From Diphasiastrum complanatum (Eukaryota; Streptophyta; Lycopodiopsida; Lycopodiales; Lycopodiaceae), in NCBI GenBank assembly GCA_029204225.1, contig CM055113.1, positions 9,944,364 to 10,008,363 of the forward strand: 64,000 bases of DNA. Reading direction: 5' to 3'. Below, piece by piece: positions 33,557-45,319 of the stretch. The notes under the pieces were generated by a model. That model ran no database searches and was not told the origin of the DNA. It saw only the letters and a list, made by a program, of their open reading frames with translations. A program made the position numbers and the translations under genes. Every line of letters starts with the position of its first letter. The first letter of the stretch is position 1.

Positions 33557-34384
33557 TGTGAAAATTCACACATGTGGGAATGTCCTAATGTGTGAAATTG
33601 ATTTCCTAAGCTTGGTTCATGCACTATAGATCACCTATTGATTGAAATCCAAGATCAATGACAAGATCTAAGGCATAAATACCATTCTACATGTAGTCAT
33701 TTATTACCAAAAGGTGTTTCACACATGTGGAAGACTTCATGAAATAAACTAAGTCCCAACAAGCTCCTCTCCTTGGGTAGAGAGATAAAATACCACTTTT
33801 GGGCTCATCTAGAAAGAGAAAGCAATACAAGCAAAATTGGCAAATCTCCAAATTGACTCAAAAACTCATAGATCTCTCATACATTAATGAAGGGAATGAA
33901 AGTACATATAGAAACTCATGGAGATCCCAAATTAATTCCTATTGGACTCCTTAAACATAGCCTCTTTAATCCTATTGGATGTGTGATGCAACATCCCTCA
34001 CTTTTGATTGGACCCTTCCAACACATCTCTCTCTTATGATTGGACCCTTTGACTTTTGCCACCACATAGGGTGCATCACTCATCAAACTTAAACTTGACA
34101 TGTGTAAGCAACCTAACTAGCTCGAGTTACATCACAATTGAATTTTGGCCTAATCATGACAAAATATGTGTACTTGACCATTTGACCTCTAAAGTCAAAA
34201 TTGGCCCTATCACCTAGTGACACCAAGATGCTTGACCAACAATCTTTATGATACCCCTAAAGTCAACATTATTAACTATTTCTAACTATTTTAGACATGT
34301 GGAAACATGCTCCACACATGTGAAATGTACTCACAAACATAAAATCATAAAATAACCAAGATAGATTTTTGACAATTTTTCACA
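33557..34384 (-). repeat. 5' LTR of the minus-strand gag element (828 bp)
   Basis: TGTGAAAATT at one end and ATTTTTCACA at the other form the terminal inverted repeats. It is followed immediately by Cop4 gag coding sequence at about 34390, so this element seems to have landed in Cop4 gag or replaced its left end. Confidence 0.8.
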
Positions 34385-34389
34385 ATAGA

Positions 34390-35176
34390 GAGCTTGGATG
34401 CATAGGTGATCATGTTGATCAAAGTGAATTAGTTCAAGTCATCCTGACAAAGCAAAGTATGGAGATGAAGGCCATTCATCTCAAGCTTCAACATCTAATG
34501 GGAAGAAAATGAAGATCAGGTGCTTCCTTTGTGGCAAGAAAGGCCACTATCTCTCTAATTGCTTCCAAAAGAAGAATCAATTCAAGCAAGCTAACCTCAC
34601 CCATGAAAAAAAGAGTGATGATATTGAGAGCGATAGGGAGGATTCACTAGTAATGTCTAGTTTTTCTTCCTCTTCTTTCAAGAATGATGATTTGTGGTGG
34701 ATTGATAGTGGGGCTAGTTCTCATATGTCTAGTTCCAAAAGTTTATATTCTAGTCTCGAGCCTTATGAAGGTGTCAAAAAGTCTATTTATACTCCAAATG
34801 ATTTTGATTGTAGTATTGAAGGAATAGGAAGTATCCCTTTGGATGTAGCATCATCAAAAGTCTTGTGTATCAAAGATGTCCTTTATGTACCAAAACTAAC
34901 AAAGAATCTCATTAATGTTGGTGATAATGGTCTTGATGTCAAGTTTGATGTTGACACATGTATAATCAAGAGTGAGGATGAGGTGATAGCTAGAGGATCT
35001 AGATTTGGTTGACTCTGCAAGCTAGATTCTAGTGAGAGTGCTAACATTTGTGATGTTGCCTACAAGACCAAGATCTCTCAAGAAAATCTGTGGCATAAGA
35101 GATTGGGTCATCCCAATTTCAAAGCCATGACATCCATCGTCAAAGATGGGAAAGCTATTGGATTGTCAAAGAGCTC
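34390..35176 (+). pseudogene. Cop4 gag end, protease and integrase start
   Basis: The reading starts with a gag tail and then a good CCHC knuckle CFLCGKKGHYLSNC at about 34517-34560. Next come a Ser-rich linker and WWIDSGASSHM with the catalytic D-S-G. The protease core follows (VLYVPKLTKNLINV) to a stop at 35010. Then WHKRLGHPNFKAM, the integrase zinc-finger start, is seen, and the frame breaks off at about 35160. The rest of integrase is deleted. Confidence 0.85.
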
Positions 35177-35790
35177 GTGGATTCACCCATCAACAAGCAT
35201 GTTATTGGATGCAAATCGGTGTTTAGAGTGAAGTACAACAATGATGGATCTATAAACAAGTTCAAGGCAAAATTATGTGCCAAAGGATATGCTCAAATTC
35301 ATGGTTTTGATTATGGAGACACCTTTGCACCCGTGGCCAAGATGGTCACTATAAGATTTATCATCTCTATTGCAGGCTATTTCAAATGGAGGATGTTCCA
35401 ACTTGATGTCTCTAACCTTGAGGAAGAGATCAATATGGAGCAACCCGAGGGCTTTATCAAATATGGTGATGAATCCAAAGTATGCCTCTTGTTCAAGAGT
35501 CTCATGGGCTCAAGCAAGCCCCAAGGTCTTGGTACACAAGGCTCAATTCATATATCTCATCACTTGGATTCAATCTAAGTGCCTATGATCCATCTTTGTA
35601 TATAAAGTCTGTAGATAGCAATCTTGTTATTCTCATCATATATGTTGATGACATTATCTTGTGTGGAAATTGAATGAAACTTGTTGATGAGACAAAAAGT
35701 GCTTTAGGTAGTGAATTGAAAATGCACGATCTTAGGTCTAGAAGTATATCTTTTTCAAGATCATGCATTTATTAGTCAATCTAGATATGC
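35177..35790 (+). pseudogene. Cop4 reverse transcriptase, N-terminal two thirds
   Basis: It begins near GCKSVFRVKYN, AKLCAKGYAQ and FDYGDTFAPVAKM. FQLDVSN marks the first catalytic Asp region. IN-MEQPEGF is followed by a frameshift near 35505, then LKQAPRSWYTRLN, and YVDDIIL at about 35640 with both active-site aspartates. A stop follows at 35671 and more shifts occur near 35740. The RT joins directly to the integrase zinc-finger segment, marking a large deletion. Confidence 0.85.
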
Positions 35791-35797
35791 TCTCTCT

Positions 35798-36580
35798 ATG
35801 TTTAATAAATTTCATATGGAAAATTGTAAGAACATTGATACTCCCATGGAGCATGTTGTAAAAGATCCTATCAAAGAGGATGAAAGATCCTTCAAGGACA
35901 TCACCCTTTATAGGGGTTTTATTGGATCCCTTATACGGTTGATAATTCCTAGGCTCGATTTGAGCTTTAGTGTGCATAAATTGAGTCAATTCATGCAAGA
36001 TCCAAAGATTTGTCATTGGAAATCAGCCAAAAGGATCTTGAGATGTGTATCTTCCACACTTGATTATGGATTATTTTACAAAAGTGAAGATCTATCAATG
36101 GTTGCCTACTCGGACTCGGATTTTGCAAGTGACAAGGTGGATAGAGAGTCCACTAGTGCATTCACTATCTTTATTGGAGGCAATTTTGTGTCTTGGTTAT
36201 CCAAGAAACAAGAAACCATATCTTTGTCATCATGTGAGGCCGAGTATAAGGCCCTTACAACCACAACAAAAGAGGTATTGTGGATCAAAAGATTATTTAT
36301 GGAGCTCAAGTGCATCAAGGATGGAGATCTACCTATCATTAAGTGTGACAACATCTCGGCCCAAGCTCTTGCCAACAATCCTATTTTCCATGAAAGAAGC
36401 AAACATATTGAGATTGCACACCACTTTGTAAGGGAAAAAGTCATTGGAGGAGAGATCAACTTGGAGCATATTGGATTATCATCATGTATTGCCAATCTCC
36501 TCACCAAACCATTGCTCAAGAGTGTTTTCATCAAGTTTAGATCTAATCTTGGCTTGATTCCAAGATCCATGTTAAAGTAG
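35798..36580 (+). pseudogene. Cop4 RT end and RNase H (260 codons open)
   Basis: The frame covers the RT connection (CKNIDTPM, FIGSLIRLIIPRLDLSF) and a complete RNase H: YSDSDFASD, SWLSKKQETISLSSCEAEY, KCDNISAQAL, ERSKHIEIAHHFVREK and IANLLTKPL. All acidic catalytic positions are present. It ends at TAG in 36578-36580, and the polypurine tract TTTTAAGGAGGAC runs to 36602. Confidence 0.85.
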
Positions 36581-36602
36581 ATAGATATCTTTTAAGGAGG
36601 AC

Positions 36603-37230
36603 TGTGGAATGGTAAAAGCCATCTATCTCAAGGTTTGGGGTCCTCTTACAAAACCACTAATTGTACAATTGTAAATAAGTGATCAGGCCAATTTTAGAAT
36701 TGGATTAGCTCATGGTACTGTAGAATAGTTACACTTGGCTTGATGCTAGAGGATTTGTGATATAGCACCTCTTGATCTAATTTGTCAATTTGGGCCAATC
36801 ATTGATTGAGGTGCACCAAAATGGTCCAATCATTGTAAGAGGTGGCATATAGGAGGTCCAATCATAGTAAGAGGTGGTGTGTTTAGAGGTCCAAACATTT
36901 TGCTTCATTATCACACTCTTGGATCTCAAGCTACTATGAGTGTGAGTGAGGGTGAGTCCATATTTAGTTTTTTGTAGCAAGATCTTGATGTAGACATTCT
37001 CTCTCTACCGAAGAGCAAGCCAAATCTATAATTAGTTTTTTTCATCAAAATTGTCCTTTCAGTATGTGTGATGAATGTTATATGATAGATGCATGTGTAG
37101 AGGGCTCTTGCCTTAGATTTTTGAGCTAGTATGCTTGTATCTCAATCTAGATTGATCTATGTGCAATCACACACATCTTAGGAGACCATTCACATCGTTT
37201 GAGAAGTCCTCACACGTGTGAAAAGTACAC
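36603..37230 (+). repeat. Cop4 3' LTR (end uncertain)
   Basis: It starts TGTGGAATGG just after the polypurine tract. GGTCCAATCAT.GTAAGAGGTGG is repeated about three times at 36780-36890. No second copy is in the window, so the right end is a guess. Confidence 0.55.
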
Positions 37231-37365
37231 AAAAGATAGATAAGATTCATGATTAATAATTGATCATTTAGTACATCACGCCTTAATCTAGAGCATGATC
37301 AAGCTCTCATGCGATTGTAGGCACATGAACCATCCATTGGCAAAAGCCATATCTCTCAAAGAGAA

Positions 37366-37650
37366 GCTCGAAGTTCAAATTAGACAAAAGTAAAATAGCC
37401 TCCAAATTTAGCATGACGTCAGCTATTTATAGTGGTCCTTCATGTTTCTACTATGAGTTTGGAACCTTATTTGGATAAACTGGGCCTTTCAACTATTATT
37501 ACAGTAACGCTATTTATGAATATAGTGCGGTTGCTGGAGTCCTTTTATTAATTGTCCTATTGACTAATTATATTATGATTTAGCTCCGTGGCTATATTTA
37601 GCATTGTAATTATTAAGCTCATGGGCTAATTACATGTAGTACATAAAACA
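37366..37650. repeat. Left direct repeat of the 37-42 kb unit
   Basis: It matches 41447-41723 over its whole length at roughly three quarters identity by eye, with small indels. Confidence 0.75.
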
Positions 37651-37744
37651 TCCTACTTAAGCATTTTGCCCTAGAAAATGAAGATCTTGTAGTTCCTTCT
37701 CAAGTGTCATGCTCTATGAATCTCTTGGAAAATGTTACAAGCTA

Positions 37745-40120
37745 TTTAATTCCTGATGCATCTTTTTTTGTCCCTGCATCTGGTGTTGTTGCCTTGCACA
37801 TTGCACAATAGTGAGGAATGGAAATCTCATTTTGTAGCTCCAATGAGTTTGGTAGAGCAATAAATTTATCATCTGGATTCTTCCAATCCCATATGGCGAA
37901 AGGATCTTCTTGGTTGTTTGTGCACAAGGAATCTTGCAATATTGAATACGTTATCCAATAGAACAAGTTTTCCAAAGATATTCCTTACAATTTCCACACA
38001 TGGCTTCCTTTTTTTAACAACATTACCAAGAATGTTACCTTGTTTGATCAATCAAAATTTTTGAAGTAAGATCTCTCCAATCTATCATGCTAACTTGCAT
38101 AGCTTGATACATTGAAAGAAAAATCTAGTTATATTGGCTAAGTTTCAGAATATTATGGATGAGGGAAACAAGACATTCCCAAAGATATTTCTCTTGTAAA
38201 TCCAATTGTGCGAAGTTGGAGGAGACTAAGTATCCATGGAGCGAAAGTGTTTCTTTCTTATTAAAATATTCTCCATACATTTCCTCGTATGAAATAGAAT
38301 CATTTTCAACTTCCAACCTATCCTCAACATATTCCATAGTAAATTGAATAATTTATAGTTTGTCTTTATAAGAACCATCCAAAGCCAATATTGGTGTTGA
38401 CTCTTTTTTTCTTAGTTGATCATAATCATCAGCTTGATGGATCATGTGTATGTAGTTGGTCACTTTGCTCATCCTTATCACATAATATTATTGTTGATTG
38501 ATGAAGAAGTTGACCAAATTGGGTGCCTTTGTGGCACTGAAAGTCTTCATCAAACTAGTCTTCAAACTTGAAACCTATTTCCATTTGTTGGATTCTTGGT
38601 TTCTCGATTGGATCCACATGGTTTGTTGACTTCTCAATATCAAGCTTTTTAAAATGTTCCATTGTTGTTGATTCTAGAACGTGATCTGTTGTTCGTGGTT
38701 GATCTTGTTGTGGCATTTTAGAAACATTGGCATTATGCCAATCCCTCTTATTTGATGTCTTGAACAATGTATGATTGAATTAGCTTGGATTGCAACTTTT
38801 GATGCCATAGTAACTGAAGATTGTGACACTCCAGTTGAGCTCAAATTGATTTCATCCATTTCTTGGTTGGCTTTGTAATACTTCAAAACGCTTTGGTTCT
38901 CCTCGTTGCTCGTAGGATAATCAATGAGTCTTTGTCCTATTCCATGTTGATGATGATCAAATCATATTGTCGAGTTATTTCTTGTTGAGCATTTGACCAT
39001 TCTTCGAATTGCGTATCATTTCCAAATTCAGGATCTTTTTTATATTTGTAAGGACTTTGGTCATTTTTGCTTGTATGTTCTTCGTCATTACTTTGTTTTG
39101 TAAATTTTTGTTCTCTAAGGATCATTACAAGTGATTCTTGCTTACACCATGGATATGATTCACAATAGTGGCGTATGATGATATTGATTTGTCTTTGTGG
39201 AAGGTCTAATAAAGTTCCAAAGAGAATCAGAATTAGTAGCCTTGCTTGTAAAATACCACACTTCCTTATGACCATTAGTACTCTAATGGTATAAGTTCTT
39301 GCTTATTCAAAATCTTATGATCAATATTCAACTTTGGCTTGGAAGATTGCCCTTGGATTATAGGAAATGTTGTTGTGAAATCTTTAACATTTGTACCAAA
39401 ATTAGGACTATGTTTACATCAAGAACACTCTCTTGTATGGTAGATAGGACTTTGTCTGATTTAGCGGAAAGCTTATTTAATATTTTCTTTGTTTCAGTGC
39501 TCAACTTACTGGTAGTAGGGTCTACAATGTTGCTTGATCTTTCATGAATGTTGACCCGCTATTGTTGAGTTGATGTCATTAGACTTCTCACGAAATGGTC
39601 ATAGGGACTATAAACTATCACTTCTCTTGCCACACTAGTATTTCTTCCCTCCTTAAGATCATTTGAAATGATTTATCCATATGAGATGGACCAATAATAC
39701 TTGTAGTGCCATAGAGAGAATATTCTCCATTCACATCATGATCTTCACTCTCATATAAGTCTTCTTATGCCACGTAGCCAACATTAACATCTTCATTATG
39801 ATCAAAATTGCATTCATAGTGATTTTGTCTTTTGACTTTTTCAAGATCATAGAATTGATCCATAGGCACATGTTGGTCCTTGGTTTGATATTGCAATTGC
39901 TATTACTCATCCACACTCGTCGCTTCATATTGGTCTTCAATACCATATTGGAGTTGATTCTAACCTTGATATCCACCGTCATTGGACCATAGTTCATTTT
40001 CACTATTAAATGGTTCAGCTGTATCATCTTTGGTCCAATGACTTGCTCATGTTGATTGTCATATTGTTGGTCGTCATTGAAATATTCAATGTGGTGGTGA
40101 AGTTGAGAATCGGTGTTGTA
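37745..40120 (-). pseudogene. Decayed minus-strand ORF series of unknown function
   Basis: Reading down from 40120, partial frames link up with frameshifts: an acidic, Tyr/Gln/Asn-rich part (YFNDDQQYDNQHEQ, DLYESEDHDVNGEYSLYG), then SLMTSTQQ, SSNIVDPTTSKLSTETKKI, then at 39000-39275 PQRQINIIIRHYCESYPW, then MDEINLSSTGVSQSS and IEKPRIQQMEIGFKFED (38555-38886), and last EYVEDRLEVENDSISYEEMY (38125-38337). The low density of stops in a switching frame suggests one former gene. No gag, pol or env motif is visible and I recognise no family. Confidence 0.45.
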
Positions 40121-40490
40121 TAAAAATTGGCAAAAGAAAACAAATAAAAGTTCGACAACTTAAGAAGGTATATTTAAACAAAAATTAGTTAATGATTACA
40201 GAACTACAAACAATTGCACAATGTTAGGCATTTCAAATTGATCTTTTTTGCCTTTGATTGCATTGAAATCTGAGGTAAAACAAAGAAGATATGAACATTC
40301 AAAAATTGTTTAATGAAATTGAAAAATGAATAAACTTAACTATATTTGATAGAATTCAGATTCCATGTAACATTGGACTATGAAAAAGAAATGTCATAAA
40401 TTTTTTAAAAATTTGATTGTAAATTTTTTGTTGATTACTATTATGAAACATTCAGAACATAAATTTGGATCATTATATATATATATATTT

Positions 40491-40618
<128 letters not shown>

Positions 40619-41446
40619 AAGAAATGCCACATGAGGGAGAAAAGAGGGTCGCGCAAGGGCGAAGGTACATGGCTCAGACATACATGAGGGTGCAGGTAGT
40701 GCAGGGAGAGAGAATAGGAGAAGGAGATAAATTAGGTTAGATTTTTATTTTTTTAGGTTAATAAAGAATTTTGACAAGCTCTCTATTTTTGTTTTTGTTT
40801 TTGTTGTTTTTTGTTTTTTGTTTTTTTTGGTTCTTTCACTTCTTCTTTTTTTATAAATTCTAATTTGCAAGGGTTAATCGGTTGTGAGGATAGGGTTAGA
40901 ATGGGGCGGAGATAGGGTTAGGTTTTTTTTTCTAACTTAAACTTCAATTGGAAAGGCACAAATTTTTTCTTACAAAAGAACAAGATTTCAAAAATAAAAA
41001 GTAGAAGTGCTTTTCTCCCAAAAATTGAACCAGAACTATAAATCAACCTCTATAGCAAGAATTTGCATAACTTTGTCAATTCTTCACTAAATTGGTTGGA
41101 AATTGGCTCAGATTCAAACTAAGATAGAGATCTATTGATCTATAAACTTACAGTACAAAAATTTGACCAAAAGTACAACCAAACAATAGATAATAGAAAC
41201 TATAGCTAAATAAACTTGGAATAGTTCTACTAACATGGCCATAGGCTTGGTCATCATAGCTCCAAATCAGGAAAAAAAAAAACAGTACCTCCCGAAAGCT
41301 ATAAAAGAAAGGACTACTGATTTATGAACATAAATCATGCAGGAAATAAATATTAATACGTCAAAAATTGAACTAAAGTATTCTGGAAATTAAAAAAAAT
41401 CAAGAAAACTAGAAAACTAAAAAATAAAAATTCAACCAAAATCAAG

Positions 41447-41723
41447 AGTTTAAAATTAGACATAAGTAGAATAGTTTTCAAATTTAGCACAACGTCGGCT
41501 ATATAAAGTGGTGTTTTGTGCTTCTACTATGGGTCTGGGATCTGATTTGGTTAAATTGGACCTTTCAATCATTCTTATCGTCTTGTTATTTATAAATAGA
41601 GCGTGGTGGTTCAAGCCATTTTATTAACTTTCCTATTGATTGATTCTATTATAATGTAGCTCCGTGGCTATATTTAGCATTGCAATTATTAAGCTCATGC
41701 ACTAATACATGCAATATATGACA
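41447..41723. repeat. Right direct repeat of the 37-42 kb unit
   Basis: Partner of 37366-37650 in the same orientation. Confidence 0.75.
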
Positions 41724-42920
41724 TCTATCATTTGAAAATTTTGTATTAGATAAATTTGGCAAACTGTTTTTATCAATGTATTATTTTGATCTATCATTTT
41801 GAAGATCTTAGATCAACATTCAAGTCTTGAACATGATTTAAAATTGGATCTTCTCCATAGAGCTATGGTACTTTACGATCTAGATTGTGTCCCATACTAG
41901 CAACAATGATTCTATATCTTTCACTAGATATGAGTTAACATCATCTAGTCTTAACCTTCTAGCTAGAAGCACTATGGAAATATTGACTGTCCAAGTGTGG
42001 ATTTGAATGTCTATAACATAAATCATGTAACAAGACTAAGCCAATAGACTAGATATAACTTTCAAATTTACGTCTACTTTCAAATACCATCAAAGCTTCT
42101 CTCTTTGATAATCACACATATAACATCAACATGATCTTTGTAGTGGTATTGTGCTCAATAGAGGTTTGTCAATTGGAATGAGAACTTGACATAGTCTTCA
42201 GAATGAGCTTAGTTTTTGTGATAGTTTTTCATAGTTTTCCATGAAGCTCCATTCAAATCAATTTGTAGCATTTGGCTACAACTAACATTGCCCAAAAAAA
42301 TCTGTTGTGTGAAAATACACACGACAATATTGATGTATTATTCACTCTCACATGGAGTTCTATAACACAATGACATTTGTTTTGGGAATTTGACCTAAAC
42401 AAGAGTAATCTTTTTTGGTATTTTTTAATGGTCCTAGTTTTAGGCCAAAATCATGGATTTTTTTAAGGATTCTCTAACTTGCAATAAAAAATAATTAAAA
42501 GGTGTCTATGTTTAATGAAGCACTATAGGGTTTTTTTTTTTTTTTGCAAATTTCAACAATGAGATCGAGAAATTGAAATCCAATTTTTTTTTTGCAAAGT
42601 AAAGATGAAAAGAATTACTATTTGTGTGCCACAATGAGACATGACAAAAATTCATATGCATATTTTTTAAGTTACTCATATTTTCTTAGGATTTGGAGGT
42701 ATTGGTTTGTTGAAGATTCCTAAAAAATCACGAATGACAGTTTGTTTGAAATGCGAGTTGTTAAAATCTGCCAAACAACTAGCAAAGACCAATGATGAGA
42801 AAGATAAAAATGATTAATTTCCAATACTTTAAAGACTTTGTTTTTTTGCTGATTTTTTAATTTCCAAATTATTAATGTTATGCTATTATCATAATTTTAT
42901 TGAAAATTTTAATTGTTACA
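41724..42920. other. AT-rich spacer, no gene seen
   Basis: It contains several T-runs (for example 42530-42545). No coding block or repeat partner was noticed. Confidence 0.5.
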
Positions 42921-42926
42921 TTTTGT

Positions 42927-43160
42927 AATGGATGCTGCAAAAGCGCTTCAAGTGCACAGAGATCAACAAACAATTGAAAGACAAAAATTGGCGAAACATT
43001 GAAAGAAATGCTTGGAATGTCCACAAAAGTATCTGGGCCTTGTCATCGATGGCATCGATAAGAAGAAAACGATGTTGCCTCATTTTGTTAGAGTGCCCAA
43101 AAATTTGAACGAGGCAAATTTTATTCAGATTCATCTCGTTGGAACACTAGTGTTTAATGG
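42927..43160 (+). pseudogene. Transposase-like fragment (LVIDG.D...LPHF type)
   Basis: The plus frame reads VHRDQQTIERQKLAKH, one stop, then KCLECPQKYLGLVIDG, IDKKKTMLPHFVRVP and IQIHLVGTLVFNG. The pattern of an IDG..D segment followed by LPH and a hydrophobic HL.G strand resembles plant transposon-encoded proteins with a DUF7869-like domain. I infer a DNA-transposon or domesticated-transposase relic, about 75 codons long. The recognition rests on memory of the pattern only. Confidence 0.45.
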
Positions 43161-43213
43161 CATAATAGCTCACTCTTCCTAGGAAATGTTGCAACTCATT
43201 TGCAGTGATAGCC

Positions 43214-43326
43214 AACCAGTTTCAAAATGGGCATGGAGTCAATGAGAAGGCGTTTTGCTTAAACCCACACAACCGGTTTCCAAATGGGCATGGAGTCAAT
43301 GAGAAGGTGTTTTGCTTAAACCCACA
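43214..43326. repeat. 57-bp tandem duplication, frame-preserving
   Basis: Units 43214-43270 and 43271-43326 differ at only a few bases. Fifty-seven bases is 19 codons and the plus frame is open across both (NGHGVNEK repeated), just downstream of the transposase-like fragment. Confidence 0.9.
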
Positions 43327-43539
43327 GCTTATAAATCAGTATAGAGTGCGTATGGGTAGTTGTGTATACATTCGTTTTAGCAAGAACGCAACTTAGTAAG
43401 AGCTTGTTATGAGTATACAGGATTTTGGATCTATGATCCTCTATCACTGCAAACGATTCGGAAAGATACGTTGCCCAGAACAGGATATGAACGGATAAAC
43501 AAATTACCAAGTCACAATGATTTGGTTTCTACACGGTAG

Positions 43540-44774
43540 TAGTCAAGTGTTCAAATGTTTTTCTCAAACCGACGTTCTTCAAGGTTGTAGAGAGACAAAC
43601 TACAGGGTATTTCAATGGCTTAAACAACCAACAGCTTTCTTGTTGTTTGTGTGACATTTTAAGGGTAACTTGACAGCAAAAGATCGGGCTGCAGTAACAC
43701 AGGCCACGGCCCAAGAAGAGGTAACAAAATCGCACGCAAAGAATAGGAAGGAAGGAGAAGGTCGCAGGTAGGTCTGAGGTCGCTGGTGGAGAGGCCAAGA
43801 GAGGCCACAGGCAGGGATCGCAGATGGGAAGGAGGGCTTGGCCTGGCAGCGAGGGTCTGGCAGATCCGAGCATGGACAGGGTATCCACGGGTGCAGGTAA
43901 GGTGATTCACAGGCAGCGAGGAGGGAGCGTGGACAGGGGAGCGACATTCCAGCATGCAGGCAGGGTCGTTGATGAGAGATGGAGCAGCGATCTGGAGCGG
44001 CCGTTCAGAATAGGCAACAGGCAGATCCGCAGGCAAGCGATGGACAGGGTTTGGAGCTGTAGGCAGCGAGGAACGTGGCCAGACAGGTGAAAAGAGCCGC
44101 TCAGATGGCACGCAGGCAGGATAGGCAGGGAGTGAAGAAGCAAGCGGGCTCCTGAATGGACAAAGCAGATCAGAGGAGAGAGCGGGACTGGGCACAGCCC
44201 TACACAGACCGCAGGCAGGGTAGAAGGAGCCCGACAGGGTAGCGGATCAAGCAGGGAGACCACAGGTAGCAAGAATTGGGATGCACAGATCTGTTGGCCA
44301 CAATCCGAGGCAGCAGGAACAGTGATAGAAAATGGCAGAGAGGCCGTGATGAGCAGCAAAATACACAGGCGTAATGTATAAGGGATGATAGCAGTGGGAA
44401 AAGCTTTTAAAGCTTTAACTCCCAATGGCTGTCTTGCAGGATACTGTCCTGCTACCAGTGATCAGTAAGGTGTTGAAAACTCTCAAATGGATTCTATAGA
44501 AGGCAACAACCAAATGATCATATAGGTGAACAGAACTCTGGGCAAACCATCCCACAAACAAACCACAGTTCTCAGAAAGTGAATTAGCACTAAGGCTAGC
44601 AGGGTGCTAAAAAACCGAACCGAATGTGATCTCAAATGACTGTACTTCGAAAAAGTGATTACTATGGGAAGAATAGTCCAAAAATTTCACCATTTGTTGC
44701 TTACTTCACCGAAATCTGGAGAAAACGTCGATATTCACCCCAACACTTACAATGGCCAAAACCTGCTTAGAATG
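43540..44774 (-). other. GC-rich leader of a minus-strand LTR element
   Basis: Between about 43680 and 44330 the sequence turns GC- and purine-rich on the plus strand, with dozens of CAGGCAGG / GGCAGCGAGG variants, in sharp contrast to its surroundings. A primer site at 44775-44786 places it as the region after a 5' LTR. Long minus-strand frames (43659-44195, 43907-44425) are Pro/Leu/Ser-rich by composition and show no gag features, so I do not call them genes. Confidence 0.55.
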
Positions 44775-44786
44775 GCTCTGATACCA
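44775..44786 (-). other. Primer-binding site, minus strand
   Basis: GCTCTGATACCA on the plus strand, next to ATATAAAGTCC, the inferred LTR edge. Confidence 0.8.
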
Positions 44787-45310
44787 ATATAAAGTCCTAC
44801 ACACAGGATACTAGTCTAAGCATACCAATCAAAGCAACAACATAAGGGAACGAGTGATGGATAATCTAGCCCAACCAAACCTAGATCGTACGGATCTAGC
44901 CCCCAAGCTATGGATTAATCACAGTCATGGAAAGAGGAATCACATTAGTAGCATGTAGCTACCAATCACATAATCAAGCATACACTAGTGAGAGCCCAAT
45001 AGGTATACTTATACCTTCCAAGGCCCATGCATCACTAGTAGTGCACTGTGACACCTCACTGGACACCTTTGCAGCCTATCTGGGCCACGTCATCGAGTTT
45101 CCTAATGACTCACTAATAGACCCATACCAACTCCACCACCATGTGTTTAGGCCTACAACCATTAATTATGACCATGTACACATAAGGGCCCCAATTCCCT
45201 TATAGTCACAATTAACTTACGGGTTATTGGTCTACTGATCCCTAGCATGGACACGCTACCCGAGACCAGTCATGGGCATGACACTATGTAGATCCGGCCA
45301 TTAACAAATA
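44787..45310 (-). repeat. 5' LTR of the minus-strand element (outer end uncertain)
   Basis: This is inferred only from its place beside the primer site. The terminus reads ATAT rather than CA on the minus strand. Sequence up to about 45310 is non-coding and lies before gypsy coding text. Confidence 0.4.
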
Positions 45311-45319
45311 TTATGTGAC

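Larger units (their letters stand above)
30229..34384 (-). mobile_element. Minus-strand LTR element with gag but no pol
   Basis: Direct repeats 30229-30957 and 33557-34384 are the LTRs. The primer site is at 33545-33556 (minus) and a purine run (TTTTTGAGGAG on the minus strand) lies just inside the other LTR at 30958. Gag is at 31779-32829. The rest of the 2.6-kb inside holds no protease, integrase or RT motif that I can see, so it would need another element's enzymes. The left LTR lacks its first 70 bases, so no target duplication can be read. Confidence 0.75.

Noticed and set aside
37745-40120. Env-like or Athila extra ORF
   Set aside because: No transmembrane segment or env feature is visible; left as unknown.
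43659-44425. Two minus-strand frames of 172-178 codons rich in Pro, Leu and Ser
   Set aside because: They overlap in different frames within a GC-rich repeat-like leader; open length follows from composition and no domain is visible.
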